A DNA stretch of 64,000 nucleotides from JAPPHY01 sp965247535 (GTDB lineage Bacteria; Chloroflexota; Dehalococcoidia; Lucifugimonadales; UBA2985), in contig OZ252018.1 of assembly GCA_965247535.1 (NCBI GenBank), forward strand, positions 1,913,290 to 1,977,289, given 5' to 3'. Of the stretch, positions 1-9,037 are shown piece after piece; within the stretch, counting starts at the first letter, position 1; every line of letters starts with the position of its first letter. The notes beneath the pieces are model-generated. The model made no database searches, had not been told where the DNA came from, and worked only from the letters and a program-made list of their open reading frames with translations. Position numbers and translations under genes: made by a program.

Positions 1-861
1 GTTCACGCTGAAGAAAGCCAGGTTGAGCCTCGAAAGGTCTGTTGGGGAGACCAACCTGTGCTCATAAATCAGAAGCCCCGCGGCCAGTACCCAGCCCACG
101 TAGAACGGCCAACCCAGCCCCATCCACGGGCCGATCGCCAAGAGGGATGCGGCCGTGAGCAGGTGCATGGCCTTCGCCGACCAGAGAGCCGCCGCAATGC
201 CGAACTTCTGCGGTATCGAGTGCAGTCCGCTCTGCCTGTCGAAGTCGTAGTCCTGGCAGGCGTAGAGCATATCGAACCCGCCGATCCACGCGGCAACGGC
301 AAACGCCATCAGCACCGGTTCCCAACTGAGCGAGCCGGTCACTGCGATCCATCCACCGACCGGGGCAATGCCGTCCGCCCAGCCGAGAATGAAGTGCGAC
401 GTCCATGTGAACCGCTTGGTGTATGAGTAGCCCACCACCACCACGGCCGCCACAGGCGCCAGCACAAGCGCCAGCGTGTTTAGCATGGCCGCCGCAAGCA
501 GGAACACGGCCAGCGACACCAGTGCCATGGCTCGCATTTCCCACAGCTTCAGCCTGCCGGACGGCAACGGCCGCGACGCCGTGCGCGGATTCCGGGCGTC
601 CAGGTGCCGGTCAATGATCCGGTTGGCGGACATGGCCAGCGTACGAGCGGAGGCCATGGCCACGGTGATCCAAACGAACTGTGCCAGGGTGGGCAGGCCG
701 TCCGCGGCCAGTATCATGCCCAGGTACGCGAATGGCAGGGCAAATACGGTGTGCTCGAATCGTATCGAGTCCAGGAGCAGGCGCAGCTTGGACAAGGGCG
801 GAAAGCCAGCCTCTCTTGGATGTGAAGTTGCCACTGCCGCAGGTCCTCCGCGCCGGCGCAT
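1..861 (-). CDS. ubiA: UbiA-family polyprenyltransferase (3' end outside window)
   Basis: Membrane prenyltransferase that attaches a polyprenyl chain to an aromatic acid in quinone biosynthesis (4-hydroxybenzoate or a menaquinone/futalosine-pathway substrate). No stop codon is reached before the window edge, so 287 codons are visible. Reading from ATG at 861, the first Asp-rich motif NRIIDRHLDARNPRTASRPL lies near residue 75 and the second, DMLYACQDYDFDRQSGLHSIP-like, near residue 190; these bind Mg-diphosphate in the family. Hydrophobic segments alternate throughout, as expected for an 8-9 helix protein. The visible length is already close to the usual 285-300 residues, so only a few codons should be missing. 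Substrate cannot be decided from sequence alone. It is followed upstream on the same strand by pcm. Confidence 0.88.
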   Translation of the reverse strand, partial: MRRRGGPAAVATSHPREAGFPPLSKLRLLLDSIRFEHTVFALPFAYLGMILAADGLPTLAQFVWITVAMASARTLAMSANRIIDRHLDARNPRTASRPLPSGRLKLWEMRAMALVSLAVFLLAAAMLNTLALVLAPVAAVVVVGYSYTKRFTWTSHFILGWADGIAPVGGWIAVTGSLSWEPVLMAFAVAAWIGGFDMLYACQDYDFDRQSGLHSIPQKFGIAAALWSAKAMHLLTAASLLAIGPWMGLGWPFYVGWVLAAGLLIYEHRLVSPTDLSRLNLAFFSVN

Positions 862-950
862 GGTCCGGGGTCAAGCGTAGTATAGTGCAATTCCGCCACC
901 AATGACAGACGAAACGCCCCCTGCCGGTACGCTTGCGCGCTCCGGAGCGG

Positions 951-1589
951 CTACGACCAGGCGTCCTTTCCCTGGAGAGGCACGAAGCGGCACGCTCCAA
1001 GGCTGCTGGTGGCGTAGCCGCCCCTCTTTCGGGTCACCTTCATGAGCCACTGCTCGTCCTGCGAACCGACCGGGATCACCAGGCGGCCTCCCACCGCCAG
1101 CTGTTCCATCAGCGACCGCGGAAGTCTGGGGGCCGCGGCCGTGACCACAATGGCGTCGAAGGGGGCCTGCTCCGGCAGGCCAAGCTCGCAACCCGCCCTG
1201 TGAACCTCCACGTTGCTGTAGCCCAGGGAGCGGAGGAGCGCTGAAGCTCCTTTGGCCAGGGACGCAACGCGCTCTACGGAGTACACCCTCCGCGCCAGCA
1301 GCGAGAGGATCGCGGCTTGATACCCGCTGCCCGTGCCCAGCTCCAGCACGCGGTCTCGTGGGCGGACGTCCAGCGCGTGCGTCATTAGCGCAACGATGTA
1401 TGGCTGGGAGATGGTCTGCCCCCCGCCTATGGGCAGCGGAATGTCCTCGTAGCTCTGGTGCCAGCTCTCCTCGGGCACGAAGAGCTCGCGTGGCACCCTT
1501 GCCATGGCATCCAGCACAGCCTTCCAGCGGCGCTGCCGGCGCAGGCCCGCGAACAGCCTTTCCCTGGCGCGCTCCAGCTCCGTGGACAC
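951..1589 (-). CDS. pcm: Protein-L-isoaspartate O-methyltransferase
   Basis: Cytoplasmic SAM-dependent enzyme that methylates isoaspartyl residues in damaged proteins so that they can revert to aspartate. The product is 212 aa, the normal family length. Motif LELGTGSGYQAAIL (SAM-binding motif I) and DAIVVTAAAP (post II region) are both present, as is the IGGGQTISQPYIVALM substrate segment typical of Pcm. The reading frame is open well upstream, but I place the start at GTG 1589 because GGAGGAGG sits 7 bases before it and homology begins there. It lies just upstream of the prenyltransferase on the same strand, and divergent from the GH15 gene. Confidence 0.93.
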   Translation of the reverse strand: MSTELERARERLFAGLRRQRRWKAVLDAMARVPRELFVPEESWHQSYEDIPLPIGGGQTISQPYIVALMTHALDVRPRDRVLELGTGSGYQAAILSLLARRVYSVERVASLAKGASALLRSLGYSNVEVHRAGCELGLPEQAPFDAIVVTAAAPRLPRSLMEQLAVGGRLVIPVGSQDEQWLMKVTRKRGGYATSSLGACRFVPLQGKDAWS

Positions 1590-1752
1590 ACCGACACCTC
1601 CTCCGTGAATGTAACATCCGCATACCCAGGCTGCAACCGGCGGAGTGCTGCAACGCCGAGGCCTGGCCCGCTTGCGTGCGTGTTGCGCTTGGCACGGAAG
1701 CGGTGATAAACTCACTCGCATCCAGGGCAGGTCCCGGCCGTATTCATCACTC

Positions 1753-3597
1753 ATGTTCCCATACGGACTAATAGGCGATATGTCCTCCGCGGCGCTCGTC
1801 GGGACCGACGGCTCGATCGACTGGTGTTGCTTTCCGCGCTTCGACTCCCCAAGCGTATTCGCCGCCATCCTGGACGAAGACGTGGGCGGCCGCTTCAAGA
1901 TCTCCCCCGCCGGCACAGTCCTGGAGTCAAGCCAGAAGTACCTGCCCGATACCAACATCCTGGAGACAACATTCCGCACTGAGAACGGCCTGGTCTCCAT
2001 CACGGACTTCATGCCCGTAACCGACGACGACGATCCGGCCACGCTGCCCGTGCACCTCCACGAGATTCACCGCATCGTCACGTGCCTTGCGGGGGAGGTG
2101 CAGATGCGATGCGACTTCCAGCCCCGCCACAACTACGGCCGCAGCACTCCGGCATTCCGCATGCTGCGGGGCAACACGGCGGTGGAGGCGCGCGGCGGAC
2201 GCCAGACGATGACATTGCTGGCAAGCGTGCTTATGTCCGCCGACGAGAACGGGGGATACTCCAACTTCGGACTCACCGCGGGACAGAGCGCTATCTTCGT
2301 GCTGGTGTACGGCCACGGCCGCCCGGTGCGCGTGGAGAGACTGAACACACCTGTGAAGCTTTACCACACCCGTCGCTACTGGCAGGAACTCGTGGCATCC
2401 ATGGACTACCAGGGCCTGTGGCGGGACGCAATAGTCCGCTCCTTCCTTGTGCTCCACCTGATGATGTTCCGGGAAACGGGGGCCATAGTCGCCGCGCCGA
2501 CCACCAGCCTGCCGGAGACCATCGGCGGCACGCGAAACTGGGACTATCGCTTCGCGTGGCTTCGCGACTCCGCCTTCACCGTGGACATCCTCTACCGGCT
2601 GGGTGACTACTACGGCGCCGACCGTTACATCCACTGGCTGCTGGAGCAGTGCAGGCTCACGGAGGGCAACACGAGCATTGTATACGGCATCAGCCGCGGC
2701 TCGTCGCTCAGGGAGCTAACGCTGGACCACTTGTCGGGGTACAGGGACTCGCGTCCCGTGCGCATAGGGAACGGGGCGGCGCGCCACCTCCAGCTGGACG
2801 TCTTCGGGGAGGTCATAATCTCCATTCACTCGCTGCTGCTGCTGGAGGGCCAAATACCCCGCCAGGCCTGGGAGCTTGTGGAGTCGCTGGCCGAGACCGT
2901 CATGGCCAACTGGCGCCGTCGCGACCGCGGCATCTGGGAGGTGCGCGGCGAGCAAAAACACTTCGTGTACTCCAAGGTGATGTGCTGGGTGGCGCTGGAC
3001 CGGGCCTCCTACATCGCGAACAGGCTGGGAGATACGCCGCGTGCGCGCCGCTGGGCCGGGACGGCTCGACAGATCGCGCGGGAGATCCTGGACGCCGGCT
3101 GGAGTCCCGACAAGAAGGCGTTCCGTCAGCGCTACGATAGCGACACCCTGGACGCGTCCAACCTGGTCATCCCATTCCTGGGCCTGCTCCGGCGGGACGA
3201 CCCTCGCATTCGCCAGAACCTTGACGCCGTGGAACGCGAGTTGACCGACGGGCCGCTGGTCTGGAGATACCTGCCGGAGGAGACGGACGACGGGCTATCA
3301 GGCCAGCCGGAGGGAGCATTCTCACTCCTAAGCTTTTGGTTGATCGGCAACCTAGTGTACACGGGCCAGACCGACCGCGGCTTCGATTACTTCCACGAGA
3401 TCATCACCAAGCGCGCCAACCACCTGGGGCTGCTGTCCGAGATGTTCGACCCGGTCTCCAACGAGCAACTGGGCAACTTCCCGCAGGGGTACTCCCACGT
3501 GGGGCTAATCCACACGGCCCTGAACCTATCGAGGTTCATAGCCGACACGAGCATACGGCGAGCACGCCGCACACCCCGCCGCACTCGCAGGTCGTGA
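1753..3597 (+). CDS. Glycoside hydrolase family 15 (glucoamylase/trehalase-like)
   Basis: A 614-aa GH15 protein of the bacterial cytoplasmic glucoamylase/trehalase group; no signal peptide is visible. The N-terminal beta-sandwich opens with the typical YGLIGDMSSAALVGTDGSID segment followed by WCCFPRFDSPSVF. The catalytic (alpha/alpha)6 barrel carries the hallmark NWDYRFAWLRDSAFT at about residue 261, and the late motif LDASNLVIPFLGL. GH15 enzymes invert the anomeric carbon while cleaving alpha-glucosidic bonds; in Actinobacteria close relatives act on trehalose. The substrate here is not determined. The start at ATG 1753 matches the beginning of family homology, though no strong Shine-Dalgarno is seen. 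It converges on livF. Confidence 0.9.
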   Translation: MFPYGLIGDMSSAALVGTDGSIDWCCFPRFDSPSVFAAILDEDVGGRFKISPAGTVLESSQKYLPDTNILETTFRTENGLVSITDFMPVTDDDDPATLPVHLHEIHRIVTCLAGEVQMRCDFQPRHNYGRSTPAFRMLRGNTAVEARGGRQTMTLLASVLMSADENGGYSNFGLTAGQSAIFVLVYGHGRPVRVERLNTPVKLYHTRRYWQELVASMDYQGLWRDAIVRSFLVLHLMMFRETGAIVAAPTTSLPETIGGTRNWDYRFAWLRDSAFTVDILYRLGDYYGADRYIHWLLEQCRLTEGNTSIVYGISRGSSLRELTLDHLSGYRDSRPVRIGNGAARHLQLDVFGEVIISIHSLLLLEGQIPRQAWELVESLAETVMANWRRRDRGIWEVRGEQKHFVYSKVMCWVALDRASYIANRLGDTPRARRWAGTARQIAREILDAGWSPDKKAFRQRYDSDTLDASNLVIPFLGLLRRDDPRIRQNLDAVERELTDGPLVWRYLPEETDDGLSGQPEGAFSLLSFWLIGNLVYTGQTDRGFDYFHEIITKRANHLGLLSEMFDPVSNEQLGNFPQGYSHVGLIHTALNLSRFIADTSIRRARRTPRRTRRS

Positions 3598-3622
3598 GCC
3601 GGAGCTGCCGGCGCGGCGGCGC

Positions 3623-4423
3623 CTACTCCTCCTCTTCCTCCTGCTCCACCTTACCCAGGAACACCTCAGTCAGTATGTCGGTCTCCAGGACCTCCGCAGG
3701 CGTGCCGTTGAAGACCACACGTCCGGCGTCCAGCACGTAAGCCCGGTCCACGATGTCCAGGACGCCCCGAATGTTGTGCTCCACGACCATGATGGTGGTG
3801 CCCAGCGTCTTCCCAATGGACTCGATCGTGCGGAACACCTCCTTCACAATCACGGGCGCCAGTCCGAGCGTCGGCTCGTCCAGCAGGAGCGCCTCCGGGC
3901 TGGCCATCAGGCCGCGGCCCAGGGCGAGCATCTGCTGCTGCCCGCCGGACATCTGGCTTGCCGGGTCGCGGCGCTTCTCGCGGAGGATGGGGAACAGATC
4001 CATGACGGACTCTCTGCGCCGCGCTCTCTCCGCGCTGTCCTTCACGAAGAGGCAGCCCATCTCCAGGTTCTCCTCAATTGTTAGGTGGGTGAAGAGCCGC
4101 CTGCCCTGGGGCACGAACGAAATGCCTTCCTTCACTATCTCGTGAGTGGCGGAGGACAGCCTCTCTCCTCGCCAGTAAACCTGGCCGGAAACCACGGGCG
4201 CAAGCCCCATGACGGCCTTGAGCACGGTAGACTTGCCCGCGCCGTTCGGGCCCATCACCGCCACCACCTCGCCCCTACGAACGCCCAGGGAGGCGGTGTC
4301 CAGCGCGGACACGGCGCCATACCTGACAGAAACGTTCTCAAGCGCCAGCAGCGGCGCGGCACCTTCGTCGCCGTCCCCGGCCGGTCGTCCGCCGCTGTTG
4401 GCCTGCGAGCCTGTTACAGACAT
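3623..4423 (-). CDS. livF: Branched-chain amino-acid type ABC transporter ATPase
   Basis: A 266-aa ATP-binding subunit of a LivFGHMK-type importer, last gene of the minus-strand operon. Walker A GPNGAGKST lies near residue 59, the signature is MSGGQQQM, Walker B is LLLDEPTLGLAP, and the switch His is in VVEHNIR; the LGLAP and GRRLFTHLTIEENL segments are typical of LivF rather than LivG. The C-terminus ends in a run of glutamates (EQEEEEE), and the N-terminus has about 25 extra residues relative to E. coli LivF. The neighbours are livG, livM, livH and livK, so the complex is complete. The true ligand could be branched-chain amino acids, amides or other small polar compounds. Confidence 0.94.
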   Translation of the reverse strand: MSVTGSQANSGGRPAGDGDEGAAPLLALENVSVRYGAVSALDTASLGVRRGEVVAVMGPNGAGKSTVLKAVMGLAPVVSGQVYWRGERLSSATHEIVKEGISFVPQGRRLFTHLTIEENLEMGCLFVKDSAERARRRESVMDLFPILREKRRDPASQMSGGQQQMLALGRGLMASPEALLLDEPTLGLAPVIVKEVFRTIESIGKTLGTTIMVVEHNIRGVLDIVDRAYVLDAGRVVFNGTPAEVLETDILTEVFLGKVEQEEEEE

Positions 4424-4453
4424 ACCTCACACCTCGAATGACAGCCTAGGCCG

Positions 4454-5215
4454 CTACACACCCAGGTAAGCCTCAATGACCTCCGGACGCGAGAGCACCT
4501 CCTCCACGTCGCCCTCCACCAGCAGCTTGCCGCTGTCCATGACGATCAGGTGGTCGGCCAGCTCGCGCACCAGGTCCATGTTGTGGGAGATGAAGATGAT
4601 GGCGCGTCCGTCGTCGCGCATCCTCTTGACCAGCGTCTTGACACGCTCCAGCATTTGCGGGAAGAGGCCCGCGAACGGCTCATCGAACAGGTAGGTGTGC
4701 ACGTCCATGGCAAGAGCCCTGCCCATCTCCAGCAGCTTCCTTTGCCCGTAGGACAGGTCCATTGCCAGCGAGTCACGCTTCTCCCACATGCCAACCGCCT
4801 CTAGGATGGACTGCGCTCGATCACGGTGACGTGCGCGTGTGCGCTGAAGCATGGCCGGAAGGAGGCGCCGCTCCGTGAGCACCACCAGGATGTTGTCCAA
4901 CACGCTTATCTGGTCGAACAGCCTCACGTCCTGAAACGTTCGGGTGATGCCCAGGCCCGGTATCTCGTGCGCCCGGATCACCTTCAAGCCCACGCCGTCG
5001 ACCACAATCGCGCCGCCGTCCAGGGGCAGCATCCCGCTGAGCAGATTGATGAGCGTGGACTTGCCGGAGCCGTTCGGCCCTACGATGGCGGTCATGCCCG
5101 TTCGAGGTACTGATATCGAGAGCTCGTCGACGGCCGTAACGCCGCCAAAGCGCTTGGTTACGCCCCGGGTCTCCAGCGCGTACTCCTTCCGCGGATCAGG
5201 GGACGACTCGCTCAC
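4454..5215 (-). CDS. livG: Branched-chain amino-acid type ABC transporter ATPase
   Basis: The second ATPase of the importer, 253 aa from the GTG at 5215. Walker A GPNGSGKST, the atypical LivG signature LSYGQRKLLEMGRAL, and Walker B YLFDEPFAGLFP are present; the LSYG form of the signature separates LivG from LivF. The frame is open further upstream, but the GTG start overlaps the livM stop by 4 bases (5212-5215), which indicates translational coupling and fits the family N-terminus (ALETRGVTKRFGGV). It should pair with LivF at the cytoplasmic face of LivHM. Confidence 0.94.
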   Translation of the reverse strand: MSESSPDPRKEYALETRGVTKRFGGVTAVDELSISVPRTGMTAIVGPNGSGKSTLINLLSGMLPLDGGAIVVDGVGLKVIRAHEIPGLGITRTFQDVRLFDQISVLDNILVVLTERRLLPAMLQRTRARHRDRAQSILEAVGMWEKRDSLAMDLSYGQRKLLEMGRALAMDVHTYLFDEPFAGLFPQMLERVKTLVKRMRDDGRAIIFISHNMDLVRELADHLIVMDSGKLLVEGDVEEVLSRPEVIEAYLGV

Positions 5216-6258
5216 AGCTTGAACCTCCCAAGCAGGCCCTGCGGCCTGAACAGCATGAGCAGCACCAGCATCAAGCCGAGCGCCATCTGCCGGGCCTGAC
5301 CCACGTGCTCGTCGGGCACAAACGGCAGGAAGCGCAGCCCCTCCTCCAGAAGAACGAACGCCAGCGCTCCGAGGATCGAGCCCCAGATGCTCGCCAAGCC
5401 TCCAAGGATTACGATGCACACCAGCAGGACTGATTCCAGCAGGACAAAAGCGTTGGGATCCACGAACCTGGTCCAGCTTCCAAACAGCCCTCCGGCCAGC
5501 GCCGCCATCATGGCCGAGATGACCCAGACCGCCAGCTTGTAGTGCGTCACCCGGTATCCGAACACCTCCGCTGCCCGCTCGTCCTCGCGAATGGTTGTGA
5601 GGACACGCCCGAAGGACGAGGTCACGATGAGCCACGAAACCAGCGTCACCAGCGCAAGGCACACGAGAGCCAGCGCCAGGAACTCGACCTCGTCGTCGAA
5701 CACCCACCCGCCTATCTGCGGCCTTGCGACCTCGTGGATGCCGAACGCGCCGCGGGTGACGCCCCTGAGATTCAGGAAGGAGTTGAAGGCGATGATGGCA
5801 AAACCGAACGAGACAAGCACGAAGATGTCGTCTCTGAATCGGTTGAACACCACGCCTACGACCAGGGCCGTTAGCCCAGCGAGACAGACACCCACGGCCA
5901 GCGCCGCGAAGAACGTCCACTCGTAGGTGGGAACCGAGCCCGTACGAAGCAGCTCGTAGTCGGCCGTGGAGGTGAGGACTGCGACCGAGTACGCCCCAAT
6001 CCCGAAGAAGCCGATATGGCCCACGGACAGCAGGCCCGTGTATCCAACGACCAGATTGAGGCTAACCGACAGTATGGCCCAGATCGCGAACACCGTGCCC
6101 AGCCCGATCGCAAATCCCATGCCCTGCCACACGGCGAACACCACGGCCCACGTGAGAATGATCAGGTTGGCCCACAGCTCCAGGTTGCCTCGCATGCCGC
6201 TCAGCATGCGCCTGGGGTCCCAGACCGGTCTTGGTTGCCCGCCAGTGTCGACGTTCAC
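5212..6258 (-). CDS. livM: Branched-chain amino-acid type ABC transporter permease
   Basis: A 348-aa inner-membrane permease with about nine hydrophobic segments. The family motifs NLVVGYTGLLSVGHIGFFGIGAY and the cytoplasmic coupling loop TTIREDERAAEVFGYRVTHYKL are recognisable; the latter contains the EAA-like region contacting the ATPase. The length is normal for LivM. The start is a GTG with GGAGGT about 6 bases upstream, in the 4-base gap after livH. It forms the translocation path together with LivH. Confidence 0.94.
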   Translation of the reverse strand: MNVDTGGQPRPVWDPRRMLSGMRGNLELWANLIILTWAVVFAVWQGMGFAIGLGTVFAIWAILSVSLNLVVGYTGLLSVGHIGFFGIGAYSVAVLTSTADYELLRTGSVPTYEWTFFAALAVGVCLAGLTALVVGVVFNRFRDDIFVLVSFGFAIIAFNSFLNLRGVTRGAFGIHEVARPQIGGWVFDDEVEFLALALVCLALVTLVSWLIVTSSFGRVLTTIREDERAAEVFGYRVTHYKLAVWVISAMMAALAGGLFGSWTRFVDPNAFVLLESVLLVCIVILGGLASIWGSILGALAFVLLEEGLRFLPFVPDEHVGQARQMALGLMLVLLMLFRPQGLLGRFKL

Positions 6259-6262
6259 TGCA

Positions 6263-7633
6263 CTACCTCCGGGGCAGCAGGCCCCTGGGCCAGAACGACA
6301 GGAACAGGATGAGCATCACGAAGGAGATGACGTCCCGCCACTCGCCGGCCAGGTCCCATATTCCAAACTGCTCCACCATACCGAGAGCAAGCCCGCCAAG
6401 AGCGGCGCCGTACAGGTTCCCAATCCCCCCGACCACGGACGCGATCCACCCCTTGAGCAGGAGCAGCAACCCCATCCTTGGCTGAATCGCCGTGTCGTGC
6501 CCGCTCAGCACGCCCGCCAACGCGGCGAGGACTGCGCCGATGAAAAACACCACGGCGATCACCAACGTCGTGTTGATGCCCACGACCTTGGACACCTCCT
6601 CATCGTCCCCGATGGCTCGTATGGCCCTCCCCAGCGACGTGCGGTTCAAGAGGAACAGCAGCCCCGTGAATGCGACAATCGCCACTCCGACCGTGAAGAG
6701 GTTGAATCCCTTGATGGTGCCGCCCAAGATATTCAACGGCCTGCTGCCGAATGCGTCCGGTAGCGGACGGGGCGCGCTGTCGAACACCAGGACAATGGCG
6801 GCGGAAATGGCCAGCAGTATGCCCAGCGTGGCCACGAGCATAACAAGGGGAGACCTGGCCCGCTCCCTCATCTGAGCGTACAACCCGCGGTAGAGCGCCA
6901 GGCCGACCGTCCCGGCCAGCAGGCAGGACAACGCCCAACTGAGATACAGCCGTGATCCGGGCTCGCCGATCAGGAAAAGGGTGGTGAACGCTCCAACCGC
7001 CAGGCCCACCACGCCTGCCACAACAACGACGAGCCGTATAGCCTCGTCCGGAGCCAGGCGGTCCAGACCTCTGTACACGACCCAGCCGGTCACCGCGGCC
7101 GCCGCGCATCCCACAGCCGGGCTCAGGGTCACGTTCAGGTCCTCTGCGTAGTGCAGGACCGCCAGGGTGTAGCATCCCGCGGACGCCGACAGTATCCCGC
7201 CCGCGGCGAGCAGTACCTCCCTGTTGTACCGGCGGCTCAGCCGGTGGTAGAGCGTCTCGTAGAGGATCCAGGCGACCACACCGGCCACGACGGACGCGAA
7301 CAGCACGTTGACGTAGGCATTGTGCACAGCATGCAGCCCGCTCAGTGCGTCCTTGGAGCGCACGTAGAAGACGCCGTATGCGCCGATGGCCGCCGCCGCT
7401 CCGTAGTAGAGATCAAAGAACCAGACCGTGCTGTAGACAATGGTGAACCCCATTGCCAGCAGGGCGTACACCGCGCCCACCGAGAGGCCGTTGAAGCCGA
7501 ACTGCAGCGCCTGGCTCGGCGACTCGCCTATCTTCCAGCCGACATAGGCGATGACAGCCGCGACCAGCGCCGCTGCGAGCAGCCTGCCCCGGTGGTCGCC
7601 GGACCACAAAGTCCGGCCGCTCCCCAGGCGCAC
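6263..7633 (-). CDS. livH: Branched-chain amino-acid type ABC transporter permease, enlarged
   Basis: LivH-type permease of 456 aa, against about 290-310 in most LivH proteins. The N-terminal module GLSVGAVYALLAMGFTIVYS (residues 49-68) and the C-terminal module SLGRAIRAIGDDEEVSKVVG through LGGLALGMVEQFG are standard. Between them sit about 110-130 extra hydrophobic residues. The segment before the insertion (VVAGVVAWILYETLYHRLSRR, 115-135) resembles the segment after it (LLAGTVGLALYRGLYAQMRER, 228-248), so the insertion looks like an internal duplication adding transmembrane helices. The start is GTG 7633. It is located between livK and livM in the same operon. Confidence 0.9.
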   Translation of the reverse strand: MRLGSGRTLWSGDHRGRLLAAALVAAVIAYVGWKIGESPSQALQFGFNGLSVGAVYALLAMGFTIVYSTVWFFDLYYGAAAAIGAYGVFYVRSKDALSGLHAVHNAYVNVLFASVVAGVVAWILYETLYHRLSRRYNREVLLAAGGILSASAGCYTLAVLHYAEDLNVTLSPAVGCAAAAVTGWVVYRGLDRLAPDEAIRLVVVVAGVVGLAVGAFTTLFLIGEPGSRLYLSWALSCLLAGTVGLALYRGLYAQMRERARSPLVMLVATLGILLAISAAIVLVFDSAPRPLPDAFGSRPLNILGGTIKGFNLFTVGVAIVAFTGLLFLLNRTSLGRAIRAIGDDEEVSKVVGINTTLVIAVVFFIGAVLAALAGVLSGHDTAIQPRMGLLLLLKGWIASVVGGIGNLYGAALGGLALGMVEQFGIWDLAGEWRDVISFVMLILFLSFWPRGLLPRR

Positions 7634-7686
7634 CTCACTCTCCGGCCGGCCGGACTCCGACTCCCAGGTCCGTGAAGTGGCCGGGG

Positions 7687-8877
7687 CTACTCAACACTTG
7701 GCGCGCCTCCCAGGATCTCATAGCCCTGGTTGTCCAGGTTCCTCTGGGCCACGGGGAGCACCTGCACCACCACGTTGGAGAGACCCTCAACCTCGCCCTT
7801 GTCGTCAAAGGTGAAGTCGTCGCCGATTGCGCCGCTGAACGTCAGGTCGTAGAGGCAGTCCCGGAAGCCGTCCGCGTCCTGGTCGTCCTCGGTCTCCTTC
7901 AGGCACTCCGCGGCGATGAATACATCGTCGTAGGCGGAGCCCAGGAACCAGGGCAGGGTGATGAAGCCGTAGCGCTCTCGGAAGTTGGTGAGGAATTGCC
8001 TGCCGCGCTCGGTTTCCAGGTCCGGGCTGGGGATGATGGCCTTCATGCCGTCCGCGGCCGCTCCCGCGATCTCCAGGGCCTGCGTGCCGGCCACCACGCT
8101 CTCGCCGTAGATTGGGCCGTTGTAGCCCAGCTCCCGAAGCTGCTTGACGATGGTGCCGCCGGTGAACTCCGACTGCGCCGCAACGTGGATGGCGTCCGGG
8201 TTGGACTCCGTCAGCTTGGTCAGCTGGCTCCGGAAGTCGGTTGCGTCGGAGGCATACGCCTCGGCCACGCTGATCGTGCCGCCAAGCGCCTCGAAGCGCT
8301 GCGTGGTGGTCTGGCGAACACCCTCGGCGTAGTCGGTAAGCTCGTTGATGGTGGCTATGCTCCGGGCGCCGTCCGACCACATGGAGTTGCCGGTGTCTAC
8401 GCCAAGCTTGCTGTCGTTGATAGCGGTGCGGAATATGTAGTCGCCCGCCTCAGCGATGTCGGGGTTGGTGGCGGAAGCGGAGAGCATTACCACGCCGTCC
8501 TGCTCCGCCAGGGGGGCCGCGCCGAGCATGGCGCCGCTGCAGGACGTACCCAGAATGATCTTCACGCCGTCAACGTCCGTAAGCTTGTTGTATGCGGTGA
8601 TGGCGTCAGCCGCTCCGCACTTGGAGTCCTCGATAACGAGCCGGAGCGGGCGGCCGTCTACGCCGCCGGCGGCGTTGATCTCGTCGGCGGCCATCTGCTT
8701 GGCCTGTACCATAACCGTCCCGTACGACTCGCCCGGGCCGGTGACCGACTCCATAACCCCAATAGTGTAGGGTTCATCCTCCGCCACTTCGCCGTTTGTT
8801 TCGCATGCGGCTAGGGCAACCGCCAAGACTAGAACGAGACCAAGCATGGCAACCATGTTCAAACGCAGGGGTTTCAT
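7687..8877 (-). CDS. livK: Branched-chain amino-acid type substrate-binding lipoprotein
   Basis: A 396-aa type-I periplasmic binding protein (Peripla_BP_6), first gene of the liv operon. The N-terminus is a lipoprotein signal, with a positively charged start, a hydrophobic core and the lipobox LAAC at about residues 21-24. The mature part begins IGVMESVTGPGESYG and includes AADEINAAGGVDGRPLRLV, standard for LivK-like proteins that bind amino acids or amides between two lobes. Lipid anchoring suggests it is tethered to the cell surface. The ligand is not predictable. A plausible promoter lies 50 bases upstream at 8927-8955. Confidence 0.93.
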   Translation of the reverse strand: MKPLRLNMVAMLGLVLVLAVALAACETNGEVAEDEPYTIGVMESVTGPGESYGTVMVQAKQMAADEINAAGGVDGRPLRLVIEDSKCGAADAITAYNKLTDVDGVKIILGTSCSGAMLGAAPLAEQDGVVMLSASATNPDIAEAGDYIFRTAINDSKLGVDTGNSMWSDGARSIATINELTDYAEGVRQTTTQRFEALGGTISVAEAYASDATDFRSQLTKLTESNPDAIHVAAQSEFTGGTIVKQLRELGYNGPIYGESVVAGTQALEIAGAAADGMKAIIPSPDLETERGRQFLTNFRERYGFITLPWFLGSAYDDVFIAAECLKETEDDQDADGFRDCLYDLTFSGAIGDDFTFDDKGEVEGLSNVVVQVLPVAQRNLDNQGYEILGGAPSVE

Positions 8878-8926
8878 GTTACGTCCCTTCCGTCCACGTC
8901 CAAATACTGCCCGTAGTATTCATTAC

Positions 8927-8955
8927 ATCCTATAACACACCCCACCAATCCGCAA
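8927..8955 (-). promoter_or_regulatory. Candidate sigma-70 promoter of the liv operon
   Basis: On the minus strand, TTGCGG (8955-8950) and TAGGAT (8932-8927) are separated by 17 bases. Transcription would begin about 40-45 bases before livK. The match is moderate in both hexamers; assigned from position and spacing only. Confidence 0.45.
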
Positions 8956-9037
8956 GCCTGCGACGGGCGAGCGTAGCGTGTGCGAGGGATGTTTGGCGGG
9001 ACACGGTTGAGTTCAGCTAACCATCGCCGGCCTAGCC

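Noticed and set aside
62..544. 160-aa minus-strand ORF at the window start
   Set aside because: Gly/Arg-rich shadow of the prenyltransferase, whose true frame is open across the edge and shows both Asp-rich motifs.
951..2042. 363-aa extended reading of pcm
   Set aside because: The extension overlaps the divergent GH15 gene and has no family similarity; GTG 1589 has a strong ribosome-binding site.
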